From Prevotellaceae bacterium MN60 (lineage in GTDB: Bacteria > Bacteroidota > Bacteroidia > Bacteroidales > Bacteroidaceae): a DNA stretch of 64,000 nucleotides. Of this stretch, positions 34,826 to 43,964 are shown piece after piece. The DNA is taken from assembly GCA_900199555.1 (NCBI GenBank), contig FZQZ01000001.1, positions 186,001 to 250,000 on the forward strand. Reading direction: 5' to 3'. Position 1 is the stretch's first letter, and each line of letters opens with the position of its first letter. The notes under the pieces were generated by a model. The model did not search any database. It had not been told where the DNA came from and worked only from the letters and a program-made list of their open reading frames with translations. A program made the translations under genes and the position numbers.

Positions 34826-35587
34826 AATCGTTGTGTCTTTGAGGTCTCCCTTCGGATAGAATGGTACCATATTCTCTTTCATCCACTCGTTAGCCTTGGC
34901 AGGAGTTAACTTCCAACCACTGTTACAAGTAGATACAATCTCTACCAGCGAAGAACCCTTACCAGCCATCGAAGCCTCAAATGCCTTACGGATAGCCTTC
35001 TTGGCCTTGTTGATAGAACCTACCGACTCTACACTCTGACGGGTAACATAGCAAGTACCTTGCAACTGAGCTGCGATATCAGCAATCTTCAGTGGATAAC
35101 CATGAATCTCTGGATCACGACCATAAGGACAAGTAGATGTCTTCTGACCAATCAGTGTAGTAGGAGCCATCTGTCCACCCGTCATACCATAGATGGCATT
35201 ATTGATGAAGATTATGGTGATATTCTCGCCACGATTCAGTGCATGGATAGTTTCACAAGTACCGATACATGCCAAGTCGCCATCGCCCTGATAGGTGAAT
35301 ACCAAGCGGTCTGGCCACAAGCGCTTGATGGCAGTAGCCAAAGCGGGAGCACGACCGTGGGCAGCTTCCTGCCAGTCGATATCCAAATAGTTATAGGCAA
35401 ACACGGCACAACCTACAGGCGATACACCAATCGCCTTATCCTCCATGCCCATCTCCTCGATGACCTCAGCCACGAGTTTATGTACAACACCGTGTGAACA
35501 ACCAGGACAATAGTGCATGTGGTTGTCGTTCATCAGTGTTGGCTTCTGATATACCAGATTCTCTGGTGCTATAATCGGATTCTCCAT
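34823..35587 (-). CDS. 2-oxoacid:ferredoxin oxidoreductase, beta (TPP-binding) subunit
   Basis: 254 residues. CPGCSHGVVHKLVAEVIEEM carries the cluster-associated cysteines, and the TPP-Mg motif is YQGDGDLACIGTCETIHALN with NNAIYGMTGGQMAPTT after it. It forms the catalytic centre with the alpha subunit. It starts 2 bp after the VorB-type gene. Confidence 0.93.
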   Translation of the reverse strand: MENPIIAPENLVYQKPTLMNDNHMHYCPGCSHGVVHKLVAEVIEEMGMEDKAIGVSPVGCAVFAYNYLDIDWQEAAHGRAPALATAIKRLWPDRLVFTYQGDGDLACIGTCETIHALNRGENITIIFINNAIYGMTGGQMAPTTLIGQKTSTCPYGRDPEIHGYPLKIADIAAQLQGTCYVTRQSVESVGSINKAKKAIRKAFEASMAGKGSSLVEIVSTCNSGWKLTPAKANEWMKENMVPFYPKGDLKDTTI

Positions 35588-35589
35588 AA

Positions 35590-36669
35590 CTACATCATCT
35601 TCTTTAATGCATCAACAATTTCTTCGGGCTCTGGTACGATACCACCCAAGCGACCAAACTGCTCTACGGGTACAGCACCATTCACTGCCAGACGTACATC
35701 TTGTACCATCTGACCGGCATTGATTTCTACCACCAACACGCCCTTCTTGCCCTTTGCTATCTCTGCAATAGCCTTTGAGGGGAATGGCCACAAGGTGATA
35801 GGACGCAATAGACCTACCTTGATTCCCTCAGCACGTGCTATCTCAATAGCTTTCTGTGTCAGGCGAGCTGCACTACCAAAGGCTACAATCAGCAGTTCGG
35901 CATCGTCGCACTGCTGTGTCTCATAGCGCACCTCCTTCTCTTGTATCTCCTTATACTTAGCCTGCAGATGCAGGTTGCGCTGTTCCATAGCCTCAGGCTT
36001 CAATTCCAAAGAGGTAATGATGTTGGGCTTGCGGTTCTTGGTGCGTCCGGTAGTAGCCCAAGGACACTCTTTGATAATCTCTTCCTCAGTACGACGGGGC
36101 TTGAAGGGAGGCAATACCACCTTCTCCATCATCTGACCGATGACACCATCGCTCAGAATCATAGCTGGATTGCGATACTTGAAAGCCAGTTCAAAAGCCA
36201 AATCTACGAAGTCTGCCATTTCCTGTACACTATTTGGCGCCAGCACAATGACGTTATAGTCGCCATTACCACCACCACGTGTAGCTTGGAAATAGTCGCC
36301 CTGCGAAGGCTGAATGGTTCCCAAACCAGGACCACCACGCTGCACATTAACGAATACGCCGGGCAATTCGGCACCAGCCATATAGGTGATACCTTCCTGC
36401 ATCAGTGCGATACCAGGTGATGACGAAGAAGTAAGCACGCGCTTACCTGCTCCTGCACCACCATAAATCATATTAATAGACGCTATCTCGCTCTCTGCCT
36501 GCAAAACCACCATACCGGTAGTTTCCCAAGGCTTCAGCTCTGCTAGCGTTTCTATCACTTCACTCTGTGGGGTAATAGGATAACCAAAATATCCGTCTGC
36601 ACCACAGCGGATGGCAGCATGGGCTATCGCCTCGTTGCCTTTCATGAGTGTTACTTCCTGCTCTGCCAT
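35590..36669 (-). CDS. vorB: 2-oxoacid:ferredoxin oxidoreductase, alpha subunit (VorB/KorA type)
   Basis: 359-residue alpha subunit. GNEAIAHAAIRCGADGYFGY and PITPQSEVIETLAE at the N-terminus (PYR domain), GVFVNVQRGGPGLGTIQPSQ and a C-terminal transketolase-like domain with PITLWPFPSKAI are typical. Similar proteins in Bacteroidales are named VorB (3-methyl-2-oxobutanoate dehydrogenase). With branched-chain acid synthesis and ptb-buk in the same window, a role in branched-chain 2-oxo acid oxidation is plausible but not proven. Confidence 0.9.
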   Translation of the reverse strand: MAEQEVTLMKGNEAIAHAAIRCGADGYFGYPITPQSEVIETLAELKPWETTGMVVLQAESEIASINMIYGGAGAGKRVLTSSSSPGIALMQEGITYMAGAELPGVFVNVQRGGPGLGTIQPSQGDYFQATRGGGNGDYNVIVLAPNSVQEMADFVDLAFELAFKYRNPAMILSDGVIGQMMEKVVLPPFKPRRTEEEIIKECPWATTGRTKNRKPNIITSLELKPEAMEQRNLHLQAKYKEIQEKEVRYETQQCDDAELLIVAFGSAARLTQKAIEIARAEGIKVGLLRPITLWPFPSKAIAEIAKGKKGVLVVEINAGQMVQDVRLAVNGAVPVEQFGRLGGIVPEPEEIVDALKKMM

Positions 36670-36675
36670 AGTCGT

Positions 36676-36906
36676 TTACTCCTCTACTTTTTTACGATAG
36701 ACGGTGATACATCCGTCAGGACATACCACAGCGCACGAGGTACAACCCGTACACTTGTCTATCTGCGCAGGCTCCACATAAGGATAGCCGCGCATGTTGA
36801 CACGATTAGCCAGTGCGATGACGCCCTGCGGACAAGCACTCACGCAGAGCACACATCCCTTGCAGCGGTCGGTATTCACCACAATAGCACCTTTAACTTT
36901 TGCCAT
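36676..36906 (-). CDS. 2-oxoacid:ferredoxin oxidoreductase, 4Fe-4S ferredoxin (delta) subunit
   Basis: 76 residues with two CxxCxxCxxxCP clusters: CKGCVLCVSACPQG (about 16-29) and CTGCTSCAVVCPDG (about 52-65). It passes electrons from the TPP centre to free ferredoxin. First of the four subunit genes, 17 bp after the small TPR gene. Confidence 0.94.
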   Translation of the reverse strand: MAKVKGAIVVNTDRCKGCVLCVSACPQGVIALANRVNMRGYPYVEPAQIDKCTGCTSCAVVCPDGCITVYRKKVEE

Positions 36907-36923
36907 ATTCAGTTAGTATTTGT

Positions 36924-37121
36924 TTAGGGATTATACGAATCCTTATGATAGTAATTCAAGATGTCTTCCAGCATGTGCTTAGCCTCTACAGCCGGACTGT
37001 CGGGGTCGAGTTCGATAGCCTGTATATAGCAGTTGATGGCTTCGTGCCACTGCCCTGCCCTACGGGCCTCGTTACCTCGTTGATACCACTCCTCAGCGGA
37101 AGCAAACTTTTCACTATTCAC
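36924..37121 (-). CDS. Small TPR protein
   Basis: 65 residues, essentially one and a half TPR units (EWYQRGNEARRAGQWHEAIN, CYIQAIELDPDSPAVEA). The only workable start is the GTG at 37121, which lies inside a TTCACTA heptamer repeat (37107-37128) that also abuts the folD stop. It regularly precedes VorB-type operons in Bacteroidales as far as I recall; a role in assembly is speculative. Confidence 0.75.
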   Translation of the reverse strand: MNSEKFASAEEWYQRGNEARRAGQWHEAINCYIQAIELDPDSPAVEAKHMLEDILNYYHKDSYNP

Positions 37122-37128
37122 TATTCAC
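37107..37128. repeat. Heptamer repeat spanning the small TPR gene start
   Basis: TTCACTA, TTCACTA, TTCACTT in tandem on the plus strand. On the coding strand this reads GTGAATAGTGAATAGTG, supplying the GTG start codon. Confidence 0.65.
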
Positions 37129-38007
37129 TTATTTATAGTACTCTTTCTTGCCTGCTGCGAGCGTATTCTTCATCAGCGAACAGATGGTCATAGGACCTAC
37201 GCCACCAGGCACGGGAGTGATATATGAACACTTAGGAGCCACCTCGTCAAACTTCACGTCGCCATTCAGTCGGAAACCACTCTTGCGAGTAGCATCAGGC
37301 ACGCGGGTGGTACCTACGTCAACGATAACGGCACCGTCTTTCACCATATCGGCTGTTACAAAGTCGGGCTGACCGATAGCAGCGATGATGATATCAGCCT
37401 CACGGCACTCCTCCTTCAGTGTCTTTGAGTGCGAGTGGCATACGGTAACTGTTGCATCACCATATTGCTTCTGCATCATCAGCTGAGCCATAGGCTTGCC
37501 TACTATATTTGAGCGTCCCAGTATCACGCACTTCTTACCAGAGGTCTCGATATTATAGCGCTTCAGCAAGGTAATGATACCCAGCGGAGTAGCCGAGATA
37601 AAGCAAGGCAGACCGATAGCCATACGTCCTACATTGATTGGATGGAAACCATCTACATCCTTCTTATAGTCGATGGCCTCGATAATTTTCTGCTCATCAA
37701 TGTGCTTAGGCAGTGGCAACTGTACGATGAAGCCGTCTACATCGTCGTCCTTGTTCAGCTTGTCGACACATGCCAGAAGTTCTTCCTCCGTAATGTCGTC
37801 TTCATAGCGAATCAGGGTTGACTTAAAACCACAGGCCTCACATGCCAAAACCTTGTTCTTTACATACGTCTCTGAGCCACCATCGTGACCTACGAGCACC
37901 GCTGCCAAGTGGGGTTGTTTACCACCATTAGCCACAATCTTTTTCACCTCTTCGGCAATCTCAGCCTTGATAGCTGTTGCCGTTGCTTTACCGTCTATCA
38001 GTTGCAT
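37129..38007 (-). CDS. folD: Bifunctional methylenetetrahydrofolate dehydrogenase/cyclohydrolase
   Basis: 292-residue FolD, interconverting methylene- and formyl-THF with [18 protein letters not shown] contains the catalytic Lys, VQLPLPKHI and the PGGVGPMT motif at about 268-275 are present, and [16 protein letters not shown] is the cofactor-binding turn. It starts the folD-TPR-vor transcription unit behind a consensus promoter. Confidence 0.96.
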   Translation of the reverse strand: MQLIDGKATATAIKAEIAEEVKKIVANGGKQPHLAAVLVGHDGGSETYVKNKVLACEACGFKSTLIRYEDDITEEELLACVDKLNKDDDVDGFIVQLPLPKHIDEQKIIEAIDYKKDVDGFHPINVGRMAIGLPCFISATPLGIITLLKRYNIETSGKKCVILGRSNIVGKPMAQLMMQKQYGDATVTVCHSHSKTLKEECREADIIIAAIGQPDFVTADMVKDGAVIVDVGTTRVPDATRKSGFRLNGDVKFDEVAPKCSYITPVPGGVGPMTICSLMKNTLAAGKKEYYK

Positions 38008-38046
38008 TGTGTTTATATTATTACTATCTGGTTAGATTTCTGCCTA

Positions 38047-38077
38047 CAAAGGTACGAATAAGTGAGAACAATACAAA
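38047..38077 (-). promoter_or_regulatory. Promoter for folD and the vor genes
   Basis: Minus-strand TTTG (38077-38074), 19-bp spacer, TACCTTTG (38054-38047). Confidence 0.75.
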
Positions 38078-38109
38078 AGAAAAAACTGTTTTTCTTTTTA
38101 TTGTCGAAC

Positions 38110-38148
38110 AAAAAAAATCTGCAGAGCTGAATGAAACAACTCCGCAGA
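38110..38148 (-). terminator. Intrinsic terminator of ffh
   Basis: TCTGCGGAG and its imperfect partner CTCTGCAGA (38148-38118) form a stem with a TTTCATTCAG-type loop, followed on the minus strand by a run of seven T's. Confidence 0.78.
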
Positions 38149-38176
38149 CTTTACTATCATCATTTATCTTCTTTTC

Positions 38177-39529
38177 TTAGAACTTAGGCATGCCACCACG
38201 CATCTTCATCGCTGCAGCCATCTGCGCCATCTTAGAGCCACCCATGCCCGTCATCATCTTCATAACCTTACGGGTCTGTTCAAACTGCTTCAACAGGCGG
38301 TTTACCTCTTCAATCTTTGTACCTGAGCCCTTGGCAATACGCAATCTACGACTCTGGTTGATGATATCAGGATTTTGACGCTCCTTAGGAGTCATAGACT
38401 GGATGATAGCCTCGATACCCTTGAAAGCGTTATCGTCGATATCAATATCCTTGATAGCCTTACCTACACCAGGAATCATACCAGCCAAATCCTTGATGTT
38501 ACCCATCTTCTTAATCTGCTGAATCTGTCCGTAGAAGTCGTCGAAGTCAAACTTATTCTTGCGAATCTTCTTCTCCAAGCGCTTAGCTTCTTCTTCGTCG
38601 TACTGCTCCTGAGCACGCTCTACCAAAGAAACGATGTCACCCATACCAAGGATGCGGTCGGCCATACGCTCAGGATGGAACACGTCGAGTGCTTCCATCT
38701 TCTCGCCAGTACCCACAAACTTGATAGGTTTGGTGACAACGGTACGGATAGACAGTGCGGCACCACCACGGGTGTCACCATCGAGCTTGGTAAGTACTAC
38801 ACCATCAAAGTCCAAACGGTCGTTGAACTCCTTGGCTGTATTTACAGCATCCTGACCAGTCATTGAGTCAACAACAAACAAGGTCTCGTCGGGATGTACA
38901 GCCTGTTTCAGTGTAGCTATCTCGTTCATCATCTCCTCGTCAACGGCCAAACGACCAGCGGTATCGATGATGACTACATTATAATTCTTCTGCTTAGCTT
39001 CGCGGATAGCGTTCTGTGCTATCTCTACTACGTTCTTGTTGTCGGGTTCAGAATATACGGGAACACCTACACTCTCACCGACTACATGCAACTGCTGAAT
39101 AGCTGCAGGACGATAAACGTCACAAGCTACGAGCAGTGGACTCTTGTGCTGCTTGGTCTTCAGCATATTGGCAAGCTTACCAGAGAAGGTTGTCTTACCA
39201 GAACCTTGCAGACCAGACATCAAGATGATAGCAGGACGACCTTCGAGGTTGAGCTCTACAGCCTTACCACCCATCAACTCTGCCAACTCGTCGTGCACAA
39301 TCTTCACCATCAACTGGCTTGGCTTGATGGCTGTGAGCACATTCATACCCAGCGCCTTCTGCTTGACAGTATCAGTAAACTGCTTGGCTACTTTATAGTT
39401 GACGTCGGCATCCAACAATGCCTTACGCACATCTTTCAGTGTCTCTGCAACGTTAATCTCGGTGATTTTTCCTTCACCTTTCAGTATCTTGAACGATCGT
39501 TCAAGTCTATCACTTAAATTCTCAAACAT
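38177..39529 (-). CDS. ffh: Signal recognition particle protein Ffh
   Basis: 450-residue SRP54 GTPase that targets nascent membrane proteins. NG domain with GLQGSGKTTFSGKLA (P-loop, about 106-120), DVYRPAAIQQL, DTAGRLAVDEEMM and TKLDGDTRGGAAL; the C-terminal M domain is methionine-rich and ends MKMRGGMPKF. Own promoter (39585-39554) and terminator, so a single-gene unit. Confidence 0.97.
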   Translation of the reverse strand: MFENLSDRLERSFKILKGEGKITEINVAETLKDVRKALLDADVNYKVAKQFTDTVKQKALGMNVLTAIKPSQLMVKIVHDELAELMGGKAVELNLEGRPAIILMSGLQGSGKTTFSGKLANMLKTKQHKSPLLVACDVYRPAAIQQLHVVGESVGVPVYSEPDNKNVVEIAQNAIREAKQKNYNVVIIDTAGRLAVDEEMMNEIATLKQAVHPDETLFVVDSMTGQDAVNTAKEFNDRLDFDGVVLTKLDGDTRGGAALSIRTVVTKPIKFVGTGEKMEALDVFHPERMADRILGMGDIVSLVERAQEQYDEEEAKRLEKKIRKNKFDFDDFYGQIQQIKKMGNIKDLAGMIPGVGKAIKDIDIDDNAFKGIEAIIQSMTPKERQNPDIINQSRRLRIAKGSGTKIEEVNRLLKQFEQTRKVMKMMTGMGGSKMAQMAAAMKMRGGMPKF

Positions 39530-39553
39530 TCTTGTATTCTTTTATTTAGGGTG

Positions 39554-39585
39554 CAAAGGTACGAATAAGTGAGCAAAACACCAAA
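39554..39585 (-). promoter_or_regulatory. Promoter for ffh
   Basis: Minus-strand TTTG (39585-39582), 20-bp spacer, TACCTTTG (39561-39554), 24 bp before the start. Confidence 0.75.
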
Positions 39586-39591
39586 AAAAAA

Positions 39592-40164
39592 CTAAATTAC
39601 TTCATCCATAATGACATCGTGCTCCTCTGATGGTACTTCTGCCACACGCTGGAAAGGGAAACAGAGGCCTATTAGCTTGGGGTGTTGGTGAGTGGTGAGT
39701 GGTGAATGGTAAATGGTGGAGAGGAAACGGTCATAGTAGCCCTTTCCCCTACCCAATCGATGACCAGCAGCATCGAAAGCCATACCAGGAATCAAGGCTA
39801 TCTCTATCTGACCGTAATCAGTAAAAGGCTCACCTATAGGTTCCATAATATGAAAAGCGCCCTCGGCTAAATCTGCTTGTGAGGTATAACGGCGTAGTTC
39901 CATTGTATTATCATCCAGCACTTTAGGCAGTAGTATGATAGTACCCTTCTTCAACAATTCCTCAAGTAGCGGACGAATATCCACCTCATCCGGTAATGGC
40001 CAATAAGCCATTATCGTACGATACCCTTCAAGACGTTTCTTAAGCTGTTCTACAATCGCTGCAGACATCGATGGCAACTGCGCTGCATATTGCTGTTTGG
40101 CCATACGCACCTGCTGTCTTAAAGCAGCCTTTGCCTCATTGATTACAGCCCTCTTGCCTTCCAT
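39592..40164 (-). CDS. 5-formyltetrahydrofolate cyclo-ligase with heptamer-encoded insertion
   Basis: 190-residue ATP-dependent enzyme converting 5-formyl-THF to methenyl-THF. [33 protein letters not shown] (125-144, phosphate and substrate loop) and a C-terminal EVPSEEHDV are conserved. Residues about 149-161 ([13 protein letters not shown]) fill the loop between YYDRFL and the LIGLCF strand and are encoded by five heptamers (39686-39720). The start overlaps the DnaJ gene by 22 bp. The frame is intact. Confidence 0.9.
   Translation of the reverse strand: MEGKRAVINEAKAALRQQVRMAKQQYAAQLPSMSAAIVEQLKKRLEGYRTIMAYWPLPDEVDIRPLLEELLKKGTIILLPKVLDDNTMELRRYTSQADLAEGAFHIMEPIGEPFTDYGQIEIALIPGMAFDAAGHRLGRGKGYYDRFLSTIYHSPLTTHQHPKLIGLCFPFQRVAEVPSEEHDVIMDEVI
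39686..39720. repeat. Heptamer array in frame within the cyclo-ligase gene
   Basis: TGGTGAG, TGGTGAG, TGGTGAA, TGGTAAA, TGGTGGA on the plus strand, i.e. CACCATT/CACCACT-type units on the coding strand. 35 bp is not a multiple of three, so the surrounding bases must have compensated. Confidence 0.8.
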
Positions 40165-40946
40165 ATCTTATCCTTGGCATCATTAATCTCTTGGAATTTC
40201 TTTTCCGCAGCCTTACGGATATCATCACCTAAGGTAGCGACCTTATCGGGATGATGCTCCAAAGCTAGACGACGATAGGCGCGCTTCACCTCATCATCAG
40301 ATGCGTTAGGACTCACGCCCAGCACCTGATAGGCTGACTCCAGGTCATTCTTGCCCATACCTAACATCGAATCAACTTCAGAAGCAGCCATCTGCATCCA
40401 CTGGGCACACTCTTTCATTGCGATAACCTCTGTAGCATCTATATGCCCATCGGCCTTTGATATCATCACCAAGAAGTTGAGCAGTTGCAGGCGCTGAGCA
40501 TAGTCCATATTCATCGCTATCTGCCTACAACAGTCTGCCACTGTATGCTTAAACTGGCTCTCGCCTACTCGTTTCTGCTGTTCAAAGAGTTTTCGGAGTA
40601 TCTCATCACCTTGCTGGCACGCCATCTCGCCGAAATTCTGGCGCAACATATTACGCACCAGTTCCATCTCGGAGTGCATCACTTTGCCATCTGCCTTGAT
40701 GATATAGGAGGACAACACCAACATGGAGAACAGGAAGCTGTTACGCTGTCCGTAGTCTGTTCGTGTTCCATAGGCCGTTCGTGCCCTATAGGATGCCTGA
40801 TCACCATATACGCCCTGTGTCTCTGGTGTATTTACCGAGTCGAGCATGGAGTCAAACACCCCACCCATTACAATACCAGCGAGTGCCCCCAAGGGACCAC
40901 CGCTCATAAATCCTAATATTCCTCCAATCCACTTGCCAAATGCCAT
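40143..40946 (-). CDS. DjlA-like protein with TerB-like and DnaJ domains
   Basis: 267 residues. A Gly-rich hydrophobic N-terminus ([20 protein letters not shown]) may contact the membrane. A TerB-like helical domain covers about 65-185 ([20 protein letters not shown] and [20 protein letters not shown], acidic metal-binding pair). The C-terminal J domain (about 203-267) has HHPDKV. J proteins stimulate DnaK. Residues 45-62 ([15 protein letters not shown]) come from an 18-bp repeat. It overlaps the cyclo-ligase gene by 22 bp. Confidence 0.88.
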   Translation of the reverse strand: MAFGKWIGGILGFMSGGPLGALAGIVMGGVFDSMLDSVNTPETQGVYGDQASYRARTAYGTRTDYGQRNSFLFSMLVLSSYIIKADGKVMHSEMELVRNMLRQNFGEMACQQGDEILRKLFEQQKRVGESQFKHTVADCCRQIAMNMDYAQRLQLLNFLVMISKADGHIDATEVIAMKECAQWMQMAASEVDSMLGMGKNDLESAYQVLGVSPNASDDEVKRAYRRLALEHHPDKVATLGDDIRKAAEKKFQEINDAKDKIWKARGL

Positions 40947-40961
40947 TGTTCTTTTCTGTTT

Positions 40962-41624
40962 TTAATATTCATGCCACCAAACCTTGCCGTTCTTTTCTTC
41001 GCGCTCCAGATCGTCGATGATACATTCTGCCAACTTCAGCACCACCTCTTGGGGCACCAAAAGGCGCTGGTCGTCGCTGTGCGCATTGATACTGCTAAGG
41101 AAATGAGGCATCTCCTGCTTGTACACTTCCTTCATGCGGGTATTGTCAGCATCCATACTCGAACAACTATAGGTTATGTTTGCCAGTCGGTCACAGAGCT
41201 TCACAAACGGAGCATAGGATGTTTCGCGAATGCCCTGATAGTATTTCTCGCCAGCACGTTCTGCACGGGTGCGCCCCTTGTCGTTGGTCAGCGCATAGAC
41301 AATTTCGGTAGCCATAAGTGCTTGCTCTTCTGTTAGCAAACATCGTGCCATACGCATCACGTCATTATAGGTCAGGCGAGCATCCTCAATACTATCGTGG
41401 AAATAACCACCAAAGAACAATGGCAACACATCGTCTTCTCTCACACAAACCAGATGGCCAAAGTCAGTAATACCCTGCACCACCATATCCAGATGATAAC
41501 CATACGGTAGTCCGTCGCCATAAATCTGGTTTACAGACTGATGGAGTTCATAAGCTTGTTGTCTGATGATAGCTATCTTCTCCGCATACTTTTCCAAGTA
41601 GGCCTCATAATCTTGTTGTGTCAT
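40962..41624 (-). CDS. HD domain phosphohydrolase
   Basis: About 220 residues with an HD-type metal site: GYFHDSIEDARLTYNDVMRM carries His-Asp, and CDRLANITYS the later Asp, the pattern of RelA/SpoT-type hydrolase domains (MESH1-like). No synthetase or regulatory domain is present. The start at 41624 (MTQQDYEAY) is preferred, since the upstream ATG at 41645 overlaps the TATCTTTG box at 41650-41643. Nucleotide substrate unknown. Followed by the DnaJ gene after 15 bp. Confidence 0.8.
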   Translation of the reverse strand: MTQQDYEAYLEKYAEKIAIIRQQAYELHQSVNQIYGDGLPYGYHLDMVVQGITDFGHLVCVREDDVLPLFFGGYFHDSIEDARLTYNDVMRMARCLLTEEQALMATEIVYALTNDKGRTRAERAGEKYYQGIRETSYAPFVKLCDRLANITYSCSSMDADNTRMKEVYKQEMPHFLSSINAHSDDQRLLVPQEVVLKLAECIIDDLEREEKNGKVWWHEY

Positions 41625-41642
41625 AACAGAAAATATTTGCTG

Positions 41643-41679
41643 CAAAGATACGAAAAATCTCTTGAAATTCGTATCTTTG
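41643..41679. promoter_or_regulatory. Divergent promoter region for the HD gene and pepD
   Basis: TATCTTTG occurs on the minus strand (41650-41643) and on the plus strand (41672-41679), 21 bp apart, so the two transcripts start within a few dozen bases of each other. The -33 boxes are poor. Confidence 0.6.
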
Positions 41680-41701
41680 CAAACAAAAATAGAAGAAAGT
41701 C

Positions 41702-43141
41702 ATGAAACAGAGCGTCTCTACTGAGCGTGTTTTCAGTATCTTTAGTGAACTGAACCGCATACCGCGTCCTTCCCATCACGAAGAACTTGTTGCCGACTAC
41801 TTGTGCCAGTTTGCCGAAAGGCTTCACTTGGAATATGAGCGCGACGCCCACAACTGCGTGGTCATCCGCAAGCCTGCCAGCAAAGGTCACGAGCATGCTG
41901 AGCCTATCGTGCTGCTCAACCACATGGATATGGTATGTGTCGGTATGCAGAACCCGCTCTCCGACCCCATCCTGACCTATACAGAAAATGGATGGATGAA
42001 GGCTCGCGGCACCTCACTCGGCGCCGACAATGGTATCGGTCTCTCTATGGCACTGGCTGTATTAGAGAGCAACGACATCACACATGGCCCATTAGAGGTC
42101 ATCACCACCACCAACGAGGAAGACGGTATGTCGGGCGCTGCCAACCTTTCCAAGGATTTCCTCAAGGGGCGCAAAGTGATTAACCTCGACTCTGAAGACT
42201 ATGATACCATCACCACAGGAGCTGCAGGTGCTTGTCTGCAGTTGCACTACATCCCCGTTACCCGTCAGGAGTCACCTGGTGGTAAGCGTCGTTGGTATCG
42301 CATTCGTTTTGAGGGTGGACTTGGTGGTCATTCTGGTGTAGATATCAACAAAGGTCGTTGCAGTGCTGTCATACCCGTTTGGGCTATTCTGGCTACTATT
42401 TACAATGACTACGATTTCCTCGTTTCTAGCATTCATGTTGGTGAGGCAAACGCATCGATAGCCTCATCAGCAGAGGTCATTATCACCATTCCCTCTGGCG
42501 AAGCTGCTGAATTCGTCAAGGAGCAGGAGGCACTCATGAACCAATGGCTGCATGATGAATATGGCGAACAAGACCCACACATACATTGCACCATCGAGAA
42601 GTGCGAGCGCCAAGAAACGGTTATCAATCCTGAGGCTTTCGAAGCCCTGCTTACCTGCTTGGAACAAATACCACAGGGAGTAGTCAAGATGAGCGAAGTG
42701 ATGGAAGATACGGTAGAAACGTCAAACAACGTAGGACGTATCATCAGCGCAGAAGACCATATCCTTGTCAGCACGCATACACGTAGTTTTGTTGATAACG
42801 ATATGGAGGCTTTAAGTAATGATATTGCTAATGTGTTTAAGGCTAATGAGGCCACCTCTGAGAGAGTAATGAAAGCACCAGCATGGCAAGAGAATCAGCA
42901 CTCAGACTTCCTTCGCCTGACGAGTGACACCTTCAACGATGTTCTTGGCTGGCGTCCACGTATGGTGGCTATGCACTTTGTCTTGGAGGCAGGTTTCTTT
43001 GTTCAGCACTATCCAGGCATCGAGATAGCAAGCATTGGTCCGCGTATTGTAGAGCCCCACTCTACCAACGAACGAGTAGAATTAAAAACCATCGATGACA
43101 TCTGGCAGGTGCTGCTGGAACTGCTACAGCGACTTGCCTAA
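41702..43141 (+). CDS. pepD: Aminoacyl-histidine dipeptidase (M20 family)
   Basis: 479-residue zinc dipeptidase of the PepD/carnosinase-like M20C group. LNHMDMVCVG (metal-binding HxD), GTSLGADNGIG, TTNEEDGMSGAANL and, C-terminal, GPRIVEPHSTNERVEL carry metal and catalytic residues; a lid domain sits in between (GGLGGHSGVDINKGR). Cytoplasmic, single gene with its own TATCTTTG promoter. Expected to release amino acids from Xaa-His and related dipeptides. Confidence 0.94.
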   Translation: MKQSVSTERVFSIFSELNRIPRPSHHEELVADYLCQFAERLHLEYERDAHNCVVIRKPASKGHEHAEPIVLLNHMDMVCVGMQNPLSDPILTYTENGWMKARGTSLGADNGIGLSMALAVLESNDITHGPLEVITTTNEEDGMSGAANLSKDFLKGRKVINLDSEDYDTITTGAAGACLQLHYIPVTRQESPGGKRRWYRIRFEGGLGGHSGVDINKGRCSAVIPVWAILATIYNDYDFLVSSIHVGEANASIASSAEVIITIPSGEAAEFVKEQEALMNQWLHDEYGEQDPHIHCTIEKCERQETVINPEAFEALLTCLEQIPQGVVKMSEVMEDTVETSNNVGRIISAEDHILVSTHTRSFVDNDMEALSNDIANVFKANEATSERVMKAPAWQENQHSDFLRLTSDTFNDVLGWRPRMVAMHFVLEAGFFVQHYPGIEIASIGPRIVEPHSTNERVELKTIDDIWQVLLELLQRLA

Positions 43142-43166
43142 GACATCATCGATGGTCTTAACGATA

Positions 43167-43961
43167 TTACTTATTGATTTCTATATCATTTCTTACATTA
43201 TTGCGAATCTTGGTGAGATAGCCTTTCATTCCTTTGGCATCCTTATCATCAATGATTTGCAATAATTCTTTCAGCTCCGTACGAATCTGAGCCACCTGAT
43301 CGTGGGTGTAGGGGTTGAACAGAATCTCCTGCAAGAGATAGTCGTCTTCATTCAATACACCTTTAGCTATACGCATGTGACGCTTAAAGGTAGTACCTGG
43401 TGCATCCTGATGCTTCATCACTGCAGCAAAGACGAAGGTAGAGACAAAGGGGATACTCAGTGAGTAAGCCACCGTCTTGTCGTGTTCCTCAAAACTATAC
43501 TCATAGATATTCAGTCCTAACTTGGCATAGAGGTCCTTGAAGAAGATACGTCCCATATAGTCACCCTCGCTGATGATGATAGCATTCTCCTCAGAGAGCT
43601 GCTGCAGATTGGCAAAGGTAGGACCAAACATGGGGTGAGTAGATACATAGCGACGTCCAGACTGCTCGTAGAAGTCTTTCAGGTCAGTCTTCACCGAAGC
43701 GATATCGCTGATGATGCAATCCTCAGGCAGATAAGGCAACACCTGCTTGAATACCGTAATCGTGTATTTCAGCGTAACGGCATTAATCACCAGCTCCGGC
43801 TTAAAATCGCGTATCTCTTCCATCGAGGTAAAGCGCTGACAGTTGTAGGTAAAGCGCATACGCTTAGGATCTTTCTCATAAACGGCCACCTCGTGGTCAA
43901 AGCTCAGCAGGTCGATAAAGAACGAGCCCATCTTACCTGCTCCCAAAACTAATATCTTCAT
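43167..43961 (-). CDS. tyrA: Prephenate dehydrogenase
   Basis: 264-residue NAD(P)-dependent enzyme of tyrosine synthesis. The N-terminal Rossmann motif is ILVLGAGKMGSFF (3-15), followed by the SDIASVKTDL and HPMFGPTFANL segments conserved in TyrA. It lacks a fused chorismate mutase, which in this operon is carried by the DAHP synthase. Last gene of the aromatic operon, 3 bp after its neighbour. Confidence 0.92.
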   Translation of the reverse strand: MKILVLGAGKMGSFFIDLLSFDHEVAVYEKDPKRMRFTYNCQRFTSMEEIRDFKPELVINAVTLKYTITVFKQVLPYLPEDCIISDIASVKTDLKDFYEQSGRRYVSTHPMFGPTFANLQQLSEENAIIISEGDYMGRIFFKDLYAKLGLNIYEYSFEEHDKTVAYSLSIPFVSTFVFAAVMKHQDAPGTTFKRHMRIAKGVLNEDDYLLQEILFNPYTHDQVAQIRTELKELLQIIDDKDAKGMKGYLTKIRNNVRNDIEINK

Positions 43962-43964
43962 GTA

